Positions 1-8,251 of a stretch of 64,000 nt of DNA are shown one piece after another; within the stretch, counting starts at the first letter, position 1, and each line of letters starts with the position of its first letter. The notes beneath the pieces were generated by a model, which saw only the letters and a program-made list of their open reading frames with translations, was not told the DNA's origin and did no database searches. The position numbers were made by a program, and so were the translations under genes. Location of the stretch: assembly GCA_965220095.1 (NCBI GenBank), contig OZ244805.1, forward strand, positions 1,426,001 to 1,490,000, written 5' to 3'. Source of the stretch: Bin87 sp965220095 (GTDB lineage Bacteria > Chloroflexota > Dehalococcoidia > Lucifugimonadales > UBA3495).

Positions 1-791
1 ATGACTGGGGCGCTGGCCGGCCAGCCGGGGCAGCGCAAAATGGACCAGGCGGCTGACGCCATCAACCGCATACTGGACGCAGTGTCCCAGCGCTGTTCAC
101 AAGGTATGGATATACGCGATTATTTCCACATCGCCGTGCTGGGCTATAACACCGACGATAGGGGGAATCCCATAGTCACCAGCGCTTTGCAGGGGACTAC
201 TCCGGAAGCGCCTTTTTTGCTGATTAGCCAGGTGGTAGAGGCCGCGGAGGTGGTGGAACGGACGGTTTTCGCGAGAGCGACGGGGCCGGCGGCGTGATCG
301 ATGTGGACCGACGGTTCCCGGTCTGGCTGCAACCCCACGCAGAGTACGGCACCCCCATGTGCACCGCGCTGCAGTACGCGTCTCAGGCCATCGAAACCTG
401 GATTGGGCACTACCCCGATTCCTTCCCGCCCATCGTCATAAATGTCTCCGACGGTAACGCCACCGACGGCGACCCGGAGCTGCTGGCCCATCACATAATG
501 GAACTCCAGACCAATGACGGCAACGCCCTGGTCTTCAACGTCCACCTTTCCGAGATTGCCACCATGCCGATTCAATTCCCGGACAGCGAGGAGGGTTTGC
601 CTGACGAACTCGCCGTGCGGCTGTTTCGGATGTCGTCCATCCTGCCGGATGCCAGTCGTGGACTGGCGGCGAGCTTGGACATCTCGGTGAGCCCTGAGTC
701 CCGCGGGTTCGTATTCAACGCCGACTTGACGTCGCTGGTGCAGTTCCTCGATATCGGCACTCGTGGCCCTACCGACGTTGAGCTTCACTGA
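1..791 (+). CDS. TerY-like vWA domain protein, 5' end outside window, frameshifted
   Basis: A von Willebrand A (vWA) domain protein of the TerY type. The first codon in the window is an internal Met that fits the last residue of the DxSxSM MIDAS motif, so the true start lies upstream. The remaining domain follows the family: a helix with KMDQAADAINRIL, the strand YFHIAVLGYN, the second MIDAS loop GTPMCTAL, and the third motif INVSDGNATDGDP. The reading frame changes between about 258 and 280. Frame 1 reads VVERTV and then ends at TGA 295-297. Frame 3 supplies the expected continuation SDGAGGVIDVDRRFPVW and runs to 791. One base has been lost or gained, near a TTTT run. Either the gene is broken or this is an assembly error. 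The next gene, a PP2C phosphatase, starts 18 bases downstream, as in TerY-phosphatase-kinase triads. Confidence 0.78.
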
Positions 792-809
792 CGACAAAAG
801 GCGCCGACT

Positions 810-1565
810 ATGCCACTACGTCCTCCCATTCGATTCCATGCGCCCAAGTTGGGCAACAGCCCCGAGGAAAACGAAGACGCCGCCGGGGTGGTGTACTCAA
901 GTCACTCGGGCCAAGCCCACATCGCGGTGTGTGACGGCGCCAGCGAGGCTGCTTTTTCCAGAGAATGGGCTCAAATCCTAACCGATGCCTCCATCTTCAG
1001 GCCACTTGACCTGTCCGAGCTCGACGGTCCAACACTGACGGGTTGGCTGGAGGCGTGTGAAGAGGAATGGAACCGCGCGGTGCCGTGGGATCGCCTCCCC
1101 TGGCATGGGGAGGCCAAGACGCGAGCCGGCGCCCTGGCGGCGCTCTTGGCCCTGAACGTAGACCTGGAACCCAACCGCTCCGGGGCCTACCCCTGGCGGG
1201 CCGCAGCCGTGGGTGACTGCTGCCTTTTCGTCGTCCGCGACGACGAACTGGAACTGGCTTTCCCTCTGGATTCCGCTACCATGTTCAACAACACCCCGGG
1301 GCTGATTTGCAGCAACCCGTCCAACAATCAGGGGCTCTGGGAGCAGGTAAGGCAAGTCCGCGGAGAGTTCCGGGCCGGCGACGTTATTATCATTGCCTCC
1401 GACGCTCTGTCGGCCTGGCTCCTTCAAGAACGCGAGGCCGGTGGTAAGCCGTGGGAAACTCTCTTGTCGCTGAATGGGGAGGAATGGGAAGAATGGTTGC
1501 AAGCGCGGCGCGCCGAGCGTTCCATGCGAAACGACGACACCACCGTGATCATCGTCAAAACGTGA
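810..1565 (+). CDS. PP2C-family protein phosphatase of a TerY-type triad
   Basis: A Ser/Thr phosphatase of the PP2C fold, 251 residues and without membrane segments, so cytosolic. Visible motifs are NEDA (residues 21-24), the metal-binding VCDGAS (about 40-45), AAVGDCCLFVV (about 131-141), the SDALSAWL aspartate loop (about 196-203) and the C-terminal NDDTTVIIV (about 240). These supply the acidic residues that hold the two metal ions in PP2C enzymes. It lies between a vWA protein and a divergent kinase with gaps of 18 and 36 bases, so all three are probably co-transcribed. Expected role (inference): removing phosphates placed by the neighbouring kinase, perhaps on the vWA protein. Confidence 0.85.
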   Translation: MPLRPPIRFHAPKLGNSPEENEDAAGVVYSSHSGQAHIAVCDGASEAAFSREWAQILTDASIFRPLDLSELDGPTLTGWLEACEEEWNRAVPWDRLPWHGEAKTRAGALAALLALNVDLEPNRSGAYPWRAAAVGDCCLFVVRDDELELAFPLDSATMFNNTPGLICSNPSNNQGLWEQVRQVRGEFRAGDVIIIASDALSAWLLQEREAGGKPWETLLSLNGEEWEEWLQARRAERSMRNDDTTVIIVKT

Positions 1566-1601
1566 TAGGCAAAGTACGGGCCAACCAAGGGAGCGGAATC
1601 T

Positions 1602-2960
1602 ATGGCGTGGCCTGGTATAACTGAATTCAGCAACGCGATTCAGAATCTGAGCCGGTGCTTTGCCGACCCGGAGCTGTCTAACGGTGAGCTGGCGGTGTAC
1701 GAAACTGGCGGCCGCGCTGGAATGCCGATCGTGTCGGCCGGTAACTTCGCGGCGGTATACCGCGTTTCCCACCAAGGCCGCAGCTTTGCGGTGCGGTGTT
1801 TTACCCGCACCGTGACTAACCAGCATGATCGTTACGGTCAGTTGGACGCCTACCTCAGATCCACCCAACCTCCGGCCTTTGTGGAGTTTGAATACCTTGG
1901 GCAAGGCATTCGTATCTCTGGAGACTGGTATCCCATCGTCAAAATGGAATGGGTGAATGGGCATCCTTTGGACAGGTATGTGCAAAGGAACCTGGACAGG
2001 CCCAACTCCCTGCAAAACGTAGCCGCCAGGTGGCGCGGGTTGGTGAGCGCTCTCCGATCCCTGGACATCGCCCACAACGACCTGCAACATGGCAACGTTA
2101 TGGTGCAGGATGACCGCTCCCTGCGCCTTGTGGACTACGACGCGATGTTTCTTCCCCAGTATCTGGGGCAAAGCAGCCCTGAGAACGGCCATCAGCACTT
2201 CCAGCATCCGAAGAAAACTTCCCAGAACTATGATGGGAGGATGGACAACTTCCCGGCACTGGTAATCTACCTGAGTCTAATGGCTTTGGCCGCCGACCCC
2301 GGGTTGTGGGACCGGTTTTACAACGAAGACAACCTGCTCTTCAGAAGAGTTGATTACGCAGATCCCTCTAATTCCCAGTGTTTCCATGCCCTGAAAGCCA
2401 GTCAGAACGAGACCGTTCGCTATATGGCGGCCTACTTGGAGCAATGCTGCTCCCATGAAGTGGATAACGTTCCTGATTTGGAAGTCATACTGAACCAACA
2501 GCCCGGGCAGCCTGCCCCGGGGTCATCCTCCGCACCCGCGGCAACGCCGCCATACCAGCCGATGGCGGCTCCTGCCTCGCCTCCGGCACCACCCGTGCAA
2601 GTCCCTCAGCCGGCAGGAGTGCCACCGCCGCCGTATCCGCCGACGGTGCCACCACCTCCGCCTCCAGCGCCACCGGTGCAAGTCCCTCTGCCGGCAGGAG
2701 CGGCCCCGCCGCCGTATCCACCGACGGTGCCACCGCCTCCGCCTCCAGCGCCGCCGCCCCAAGCCTCTACCCCGACAGTGGCGGCACCGGCCTCGGTGGC
2801 GTGTCCTACATGCGGGCATCCCAACCCGCCTAGTTTGATATATTGCGGCAACCGTACCTGCCTGGCCTCGCTGCATTCGGGAAACCGTTTCTGCTCGAGT
2901 TGCGGCGCTCGGACTCCGGTCAACGCCGGCTTTTGTCCGGCGTGCGGGCGCAGTGCCTAG
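1602..2960 (+). CDS. Divergent protein kinase with proline-rich linker and C-terminal zinc ribbons
   Basis: Residues 1-300 are a protein kinase-like domain: a glycine-loop equivalent (SAGNFAAVYRV), the beta-3 strand FAVRCF, the catalytic loop HNDLQHGNVMV (about residue 157) and LVDYDAMF in place of DFG (about 178). The usual VAIK lysine is Arg and HRD is HND, so activity cannot be assumed. Residues about 305-395 form a proline/alanine linker with two near-identical blocks. The C-terminus carries zinc ribbons (CPTCGHPNPP, CSSCGARTP, CPACG) plus a CGNRTC knuckle. A Shine-Dalgarno AAGGGAGCGG precedes the ATG. Order and spacing with the vWA and PP2C genes match the TerY-P triad described for Ter stress systems. 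The zinc ribbons may dock to the similar ribbon of the next gene (inference). Confidence 0.83.
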   Translation: MAWPGITEFSNAIQNLSRCFADPELSNGELAVYETGGRAGMPIVSAGNFAAVYRVSHQGRSFAVRCFTRTVTNQHDRYGQLDAYLRSTQPPAFVEFEYLGQGIRISGDWYPIVKMEWVNGHPLDRYVQRNLDRPNSLQNVAARWRGLVSALRSLDIAHNDLQHGNVMVQDDRSLRLVDYDAMFLPQYLGQSSPENGHQHFQHPKKTSQNYDGRMDNFPALVIYLSLMALAADPGLWDRFYNEDNLLFRRVDYADPSNSQCFHALKASQNETVRYMAAYLEQCCSHEVDNVPDLEVILNQQPGQPAPGSSSAPAATPPYQPMAAPASPPAPPVQVPQPAGVPPPPYPPTVPPPPPPAPPVQVPLPAGAAPPPYPPTVPPPPPPAPPPQASTPTVAAPASVACPTCGHPNPPSLIYCGNRTCLASLHSGNRFCSSCGARTPVNAGFCPACGRSA

Positions 2961-2978
2961 CGGAGGAGCTCGTTCGCA

Positions 2979-4265
2979 ATGGAGTGTCCCAACTGTCGAA
3001 ACACAATCCCCGACACTGTCCAGTTCTGTGCCTATTGCGGTGCATCCGTAACCCCGGTTCCCCCGGTTGTGCCGACGCCGGCCGCACCGACCGCGCAAGG
3101 CTCGGGTTCGTCAAGGCGGTGGCTGTTCATCGGCGGTGGGGCAGTGATGGTTGCCGTCGTCATGGTCGTAGTGATCGCGTTTCTGATGATCAGCGACGAC
3201 ACGGAGCAACCCCGGGTGGCGCTTTCCATGCCGGCCCCAACCGTTATGGCCGATCCGCCGCGTGCTGGTTCCGTCACAACCCCAGTCGCCACGGCGGGTC
3301 AGCAACCTACACCGGCTGCCAGCGGGTCCGCTATTGGAGATGTTATCGTCTTTTCCGATCTCGACTGGACTAGCGCCCAGGTGCAGACGCGCATTGCCCA
3401 ATACCTCGTGGAGCACGGCTACGGGTACCGTACCGGCTTGAAGTCCGGCGGCACTGATCACCTGTTCCGCAGTCTGCGCGCCGGCGAAGTCCACGTCGCC
3501 ATGGAAATTTGGTTGCCACTCCAAAGCGACGCTTGGAGGGAAGCATTGTCCAACGGCGAGGTCGCCTACGGCGGCGTCAGCCTGGGCGAGGACTGGCAAA
3601 GCACCTTCGTCATTCCGCAATATCTGCAGGAGGAATACCCCGGTCTGGACAATGTTGATGACTTGAAAGACCCGAGGTATCGGGAGTTGTTCGCCACCGC
3701 CACCAGCGACGGTAAGGCCCGATTGGTGGGCTGCGTTGTCGGCTGGGCCTGCGAAACAGGCAACAACGCCCAAATTGAAGGTTACGGCCTGACCGACCAT
3801 CTACAGGTCGTCAAACCCGACTCTGAGGCAGCCCTATTTACAGAACTCTACGACGCGTACGCGAAGCGCAAACCCTGGCTCGGATACATGTGGGGCACCG
3901 CCGACCCAGCCTTGCTGCTGGACCTGGTGCAGCTGGAGGAAACGCCCTACAGCGAAGAGTGCTGGTACACAACTCAAGCCTGCGCGTTCAAGGACAGCAC
4001 GATCCTTACTGCCGTCCATTCCGACGTGACCGGAATGAGGCCAGAAGTCATTCACCTGCTGACAAACTGGGGCTTCACTACTGATGAGTACCAAGCAGTT
4101 TTCCAGTGGATGGACGCAAACGGGGCTACCGTCGAAGAAGCGGGGTTGGACTGGTTGATGGAAAACGGAGGCACCTGGCGCGGCTGGGTGACCGCAGAGG
4201 CTGCGGTAGGGATCCAGACCGCCCTGGACGCCGGGGTGCCCGCGGCAGGCTGGCCCCGCCAATAG
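2979..4265 (+). CDS. Zinc ribbon-TM-glycine betaine binding (OpuAC-like) membrane protein
   Basis: 428 residues in three parts. Residues 1-25 are a zinc ribbon (CPNCRNTIP, CAYCGAS). A low-complexity stretch leads to one strongly hydrophobic segment (about 47-72) preceded by SSRR, which suggests N-in topology. Residues about 125-428 form an OpuAC/ProX-type substrate-binding fold (DLDWTSAQVQTRIAQYLVE, SGGTDHLFRSLRAGEVHVAM, PWLGYMWG). There is no lipobox and no ABC permease or ATPase nearby, so a sensor role is more likely than transport. A GGAGGAG ribosome site lies upstream, and the gene begins 18 bases after the kinase. The inference is a receptor that reports a quaternary amine or similar solute to the kinase/phosphatase pair, with its cytosolic ribbon matching the ribbons of the kinase. 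A transposase remnant starts directly after its stop codon. Confidence 0.82.
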   Translation: MECPNCRNTIPDTVQFCAYCGASVTPVPPVVPTPAAPTAQGSGSSRRWLFIGGGAVMVAVVMVVVIAFLMISDDTEQPRVALSMPAPTVMADPPRAGSVTTPVATAGQQPTPAASGSAIGDVIVFSDLDWTSAQVQTRIAQYLVEHGYGYRTGLKSGGTDHLFRSLRAGEVHVAMEIWLPLQSDAWREALSNGEVAYGGVSLGEDWQSTFVIPQYLQEEYPGLDNVDDLKDPRYRELFATATSDGKARLVGCVVGWACETGNNAQIEGYGLTDHLQVVKPDSEAALFTELYDAYAKRKPWLGYMWGTADPALLLDLVQLEETPYSEECWYTTQACAFKDSTILTAVHSDVTGMRPEVIHLLTNWGFTTDEYQAVFQWMDANGATVEEAGLDWLMENGGTWRGWVTAEAAVGIQTALDAGVPAAGWPRQ

Positions 4266-4997
4266 CCGTCTTTCGGATGGAGTCTGCCGACCGTTACCCT
4301 CATCGCCCGCTTGCGCCTGGACGCCGCCCTCTATGAACCGGCGCCAGCACGTCAGCCGAGCCAGAACGGTCGGCCTCCGTTGAAAGGTCGACGGCTGCCC
4401 GCGCTGAAGGCACTCCTGGACTTGCCCACCGTGTCATGGGTCGAGGTGTCGGTAGCCTGGTACGACGGCACTACCCGCACGGTGGAACTCACCTCGCAAA
4501 CGGCGGTCTGGTACCGCTCGGGCAAGCCGCCCGTGCCCCTGCGCTGGGTCTTGGTTCGGGACCCCCAGGGCGAATTCGCCACACAGGCTCTGCTGTGCAC
4601 TGACCTGGCCGTGGAACCGGTGCAGATTCTGGAATGGTCTGTGCTGCGCTGGCAACTGGAGGTGACCTTCCAGGAAGTGCGAGCGCATCTGGGCGTGGAG
4701 ACCCAACGCCAGTGGTCGGACCGCGCCATCGCCCGCACCACGCCAATCCTCATGGGGCTTTTCTCCTGGACCACCCTGGCGGCTCACTTGATGCAGGAAC
4801 AACGGCCCATGAGCCATCGCACCGCGGCCTGGTACGCCAAGCCGTCGCCGACCTTCGTGGACGCCATCGCCCTGGTGCGCTGCCACTTGTGGCTGGCGTC
4901 GGAGGGTTTTTCACTGTCCGACGCAGAACCGGATATATGGAAAGTCCCGCGTGCCCAGTACCACCGACTTGTAGATTCACTCGCCTACGCGGCTTGA
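4266..4997 (+). pseudogene. Truncated DDE (IS4-superfamily-like) transposase, C-terminal part
   Basis: Transposase-like reading begins at about 4278 (SLPTVTLIARLRLDAALYEP) without a start codon and runs to the stop at 4997. The C-terminal hallmarks are QILEWSVLRWQLEVTFQEVR (containing the conserved E), HLGVETQRQWSDRAIARTTP, and a tail ending DSLAYAA. The N-terminal half, including the first catalytic Asp residues, is missing. The remnant starts immediately after the OpuAC-like gene, so an insertion or deletion boundary lies at about 4266. The exact IS family (IS4 or IS701 type) is not certain. Confidence 0.72.
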
Positions 4998-5004
4998 AAT
5001 GTGC

Positions 5005-5248
5005 AAAGCCCAGCAAACACGCCAGCTGGTTGAACATGGCGGAGATTGAATTCAGCGCGTTGAGCCGCTCCTGCCTCAAGAGGAGAAATCCCGACGCCGA
5101 CGCCCTGCAACGCCAGATCACCGCCTACGAAACCCAACGCAACGCAGCGGGCGTCACCATCAACTGGCGGTTCACCACCCAGGATGCCCGATCCAAATTG
5201 CATCGCCTATATCCCTTCAATTCCAACGTTGACTGAGTACTAGTATTG
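5005..5248 (+). mobile_element. 3' fragment of an IS630-family element
   Basis: The segment encodes the last 75 or so residues of an IS630 transposase (KHASWLNMAEIEFSAL through ARSKLHRLYP) in one open frame ending at TGA 5234-5236, followed by GTACTAGTATTG. It is closely similar, but not identical, to the end of the fuller copy at 6230-6472. The two proteins differ at a few positions and in the last residues, so these are two related elements and not a recent exact duplication. Its 3' end abuts the 5' end of the second copy. Confidence 0.8.
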
Positions 5249-5336
5249 AGTCAATCCTGTATTGGCAGGTGAAGCGCGGGGCGGGCCAAGGTTGTTATGC
5301 TGACTGGCAAACAGTGGTGCGGGAGGTGCGACATCC

Positions 5337-6460
5337 ATGGTTCAGGAGAAATACGCAGTACGGTTGTCGTCGGAAGATCAGGAGCAGTTGCGCGGATTGA
5401 TCCACAGTGGGCGGCATTCCGCTCGGGTCATCAATCGGGTGTGCATCCTGCTCAAGACTGATGCGGGCTGGAGTGCTTCCCAAGTGGCGGCGGCCCTGGA
5501 CACGTCGCAGCGCACGGTGTTCCGCACCAAACGGCGGTACGCCGAAGAGGGGTTGGAGGGCGTGCGGCACGACCATCCCCAAGCCAACCGGTATCGCAAG
5601 CTGGACGATCGGGGCGAAGCCCACCTGATTGCGCTGGCGTGCAGCGACGCGCCCGAAGGCCATGAGCACTGGACCCTGCGTTTGTTGGCTGGCAAGGTGG
5701 TGGAGTTGGGCTTGGCGCCATCGCTGTCCTACGAGACGGTCAGGCTCAGGCTCAAAAAAACACCCTCAAGCCCTGGCGGAAGCAGCAATGGTGCATCCCG
5801 AAAGTAGGCGGCGAATTCGTGGCGGCGATGGAGGACGTGCTGGACCTGTATGCCGAACCCTACGACCCCGATCGGCCGGTGGTGTGCTTTGACGAGACCT
5901 CCACCCAACTGCTGGCCGCGGTCAGGGAGCCGTTGCCTCCTCAACCGGGACGACCGCGGCGGCAGGACTACGAGTATCGACGCGGCGGCACCCGCAACAT
6001 CTTCCTGACCTGTGAACCCCTGGCGGGCTGGCGCCACCTGGCCATCACCGAGCGGCGCACCATGCCGGACTTCGCCCACCAGATGCGCTGGCTAGTGGAT
6101 GAGGCTTACCCCGATGCCCCGGTGATCCGCGTGGTGCTGGACAATCTGAATACCCATCGTATGGCGTCCCTTTACGAGACGTTCCCGGCTGCTGAGGCCC
6201 GGCGCATCGTGAAGCGCCTCGAGTTTCACCACACGCCCAAGCACGCCAGTTGGTTGAACATGGCGGAGATCGAATTCAGCGCATTGAGCCGCTCCTGCCT
6301 CAAGAGGAGAAACCCCGACGCCGACGCCCTGCAACGCCAAATCACGGCCTACGAGACCGAGCGCAACGCAGCGGGCGTCACCATCAACTGGCGGTTCAGC
6401 ACTCAAGATGCCCGATCCAAATTGCATCGCCTCTATCCCTGCCTTTCCAGACTTGATTGA
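5337..6460 (+). CDS. IS630 transposase, expressed as two phases joined by a -1 shift at an A7 run
   Basis: Phase one (5337-5807) carries the helix-turn-helix DNA-binding part (WSASQVAAALDTSQRTVFR). Phase two (5819-6460 and its upstream extension) carries the DDE catalytic core: VVCFDETS, VVLDNLNTH and HASWLNMAEIEFS, giving D, D and E. At 5754-5760 is a run of seven A. Reading CTC AAA AAA and then stepping back one base gives LKKNTLKPWRKQQWCIPK, the expected IS630 join, and continues without a stop into phase two. Without the shift the protein ends at 5807. Such A-runs serve programmed frameshifting in some IS630 members. A decayed gene is the alternative. Confidence 0.8.
5751..5762 (+). promoter_or_regulatory. 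Candidate frameshift site (A7) in the IS630 transposase
   Basis: CTC AAA AAA ACA in the first phase. A -1 step places AAC (5759-5761) in the next codon and links the HTH part to the DDE core. The heptamer stands out in a GC-rich gene and sits exactly where the two halves must join. Confidence 0.6.
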
Positions 6461-6472
6461 GTACTAGTATTG

Positions 6473-7083
6473 CTATTAGTGTTGGCTATCCTTTCCAGAA
6501 ATCCTTGGCCGAATGGGTCATTCTCCAACCGGTTTCCGCCAATCTCCGCGCCGTGGCGTACCATCTGAGGAACCAAATGCAGGTAAGTAATTTCGTTGAA
6601 GAACTCGGCGATGTCGCGAAATGGCTGGTTAACATTGATTTGTTCAAGAGCGGTGGCGGTTAGGCGTTCGACATCATTCTTATCGTCGGTGTCTGGGCGA
6701 CTGAGCAGGAGTGTCCCATTGCGCTCTACGGTTTCCTCCTGGACAAGTATCCGATGATTGCCGGACCGTTCAACGCCGAAGGCCAACCGATATGTCCATT
6801 CTATAGGCGTTTCATCATCGTTAGTCAGATGTACTTCAATACATACCCCAGAACCAGAATGAGCCGCCAAACTTCTCAACTGTTGCACGCCGCCTCTTCG
6901 CCGTACGGCAACCTGTAGGCCACCACCTTCACGCTTGGCTACATCCCGTAAGAAGCGGATCGCGTCGAGCAAGTTAGACTTGCCCGACGCATTTGGCCCG
7001 ATGATGAAAGCGCGATCAGTCAGCGGGATGTCACCTTCGGTGAAGTTCCGCCAGTTTTCTAACGTTAACCGGGTGATAATCAC
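6473..7083 (-). pseudogene. AAA ATPase (RecF/AAA_21-like), C-terminus removed by IS630
   Basis: The protein starts MIITRLTLENWRNFTEGDIP and has the Walker A motif GPNASGKSN (about residues 29-37), the typical N-terminus of SMC/RecF/OLD-like ATPases. About 200 residues remain. The reading frame then enters the IS630 end at 6472, which contributes about 15 junk residues before a stop at 6433. The signature motif, Walker B and the second half of the ATPase are absent from the other side of the IS array, so they were deleted, not merely displaced. Intact relatives often act in anti-phage or DNA-repair modules. No partner gene is left here. Confidence 0.8.
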
Positions 7084-7138
7084 AGGGCATTTCCGAATTA
7101 TGAAATCTAGCCTGCCCTATTACAAACCAGATGGTTGT

Positions 7139-8077
7139 TTACCCGCCCTGCTCGGCTTCGAGAGCGCGGCGGAGGTCGTCCGCGTCCACAAGAACCTCGA
7201 TGCCGGCCCTTTCTTCCTGTAGCGTCATTGCGACGCGCGAGTCGCGGCCGGCCCAGCCGCGGTTGATAGCTTCGGTAAGTTCCGCCAGGGTGGTGTTGGC
7301 CAGCTTCATCGGCACGTCGAACTCCCGACCCACCGCCACGGCCAGGTCAACGTCCTTGCGCGCCAAACGGAGCGCGAAGTCCGGCGGATCGTAGTCGTTG
7401 GTCAGGAAGTGTTGCGCCAGACCTTCAAACATTCCGCGCCGCCCGCCGGCTCCCTTGCGCACGGCCAGGAACAGGGCCAGGGGATCGACGCCGGCTTTGA
7501 CTCCCATGGTGAATACCTCCGCCAGCGCGGTCTGCACGATATAACCGGCGCAGTTGTGCACCAGCTTGGCGACGGCGCCGCTCCCGATGGGTCCCACGTA
7601 GTAGGCGGCATCGCCGATGGAATCCAGAACGGCTTTGTGCTGGTCGAACACGTCCTTGTCGCCGCCAACCCAGATGGCCAGGCGTCCGCTGGCAGCGCCG
7701 GCCGGACCACCGCTGACGGGCGCATCGAGTACGCTGATGCCCCGGGGGGCGACCCGGTCGTGAATCTGGCGGATCAGCGTCGGCGAGCTGGTGCTCAGGT
7801 CAAAGTAAGCCTTGCCGTCGACCATACCGGACATGATTCCATCCTCACCCAGCGACACCGCTTCGACTTCCACCGGGCCAGGCAGTGAAGTGAACACCAC
7901 GTCAGATGCCTCAGCCACCTCACGGGGTGTGTCGGCCCACTGGGCGCCGGCTTCCAGGTGCCGGGTGGCAGAGTCGCGCCGGATGTCGTGCACCACCATG
8001 TCGTTGCCGCCGCGCAGGCAGTTGAACGCCATGCTGCCGCCCATCGTACCCAATCCTATAAACCCTACTTTTGCCAT
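7139..8077 (-). CDS. NAD(P)-dependent beta-hydroxyacid dehydrogenase (3-hydroxyisobutyrate dehydrogenase family)
   Basis: 312 residues, the normal length for the family. The N-terminal Rossmann motif is VGFIGLGTMGG (residues 4-14). The substrate-binding signature is DAPVSGGPAGAASG, and the catalytic lysine lies in AKLVHNCAG (about residue 170). The family oxidises 3-hydroxyisobutyrate, tartronate semialdehyde, 6-phosphogluconate-like or related acids in the cytosol. The exact substrate cannot be read from the sequence. It is divergent from the PHP gene at 8252, with the promoter region between them, and stands alone on its strand. Confidence 0.88.
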   Translation of the reverse strand: MAKVGFIGLGTMGGSMAFNCLRGGNDMVVHDIRRDSATRHLEAGAQWADTPREVAEASDVVFTSLPGPVEVEAVSLGEDGIMSGMVDGKAYFDLSTSSPTLIRQIHDRVAPRGISVLDAPVSGGPAGAASGRLAIWVGGDKDVFDQHKAVLDSIGDAAYYVGPIGSGAVAKLVHNCAGYIVQTALAEVFTMGVKAGVDPLALFLAVRKGAGGRRGMFEGLAQHFLTNDYDPPDFALRLARKDVDLAVAVGREFDVPMKLANTTLAELTEAINRGWAGRDSRVAMTLQEERAGIEVLVDADDLRRALEAEQGG

Positions 8078-8251
8078 GTCAATCGTCTCCTGTTGGCCGG
8101 ATGCTATTGGACCGAAACCGTGGCCGCATTCTAGCAGAGTGGAGTCCTCGGTTGAGCCTGCAAGTGAGCAGCAAGTACAGCGTGTCCCGAGGGATTAGTG
8201 ACATTATCTCGTTGACGCTTCGGGGGTGGTGCGGCTAGACTGGTAGAGTCC

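Larger units (their letters stand above)
5249..6472 (+). mobile_element. IS630-family insertion sequence
   Basis: This is a full-length-looking IS630 element. It contains the two-phase transposase (5337-6460) and ends in GTACTAGTATTG (6461-6472), the same sequence that closes the upstream IS630 fragment. The palindromic core TACTAGTA occurs at both boundaries, which fits an element that targets TA, but I could not define clean terminal inverted repeats by eye. Its right end interrupts an AAA ATPase gene read on the other strand. Confidence 0.72.

Noticed and set aside
295..297. TGA in the vWA gene as a possible selenocysteine codon
   Set aside because: The expected continuation lies in another frame, not after the TGA in the same frame, and no Cys is conserved at this place in vWA proteins.
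978..2207. Long minus-strand frame across the phosphatase and kinase genes
   Set aside because: Composition is that of an antisense shadow in GC-rich DNA; the plus-strand genes carry clear motifs.
2580..2765. Repeated CCG-rich blocks as a possible CRISPR or tandem-repeat array
   Set aside because: They encode the proline-rich linker of the kinase in frame. The blocks are protein repeats without spacers.
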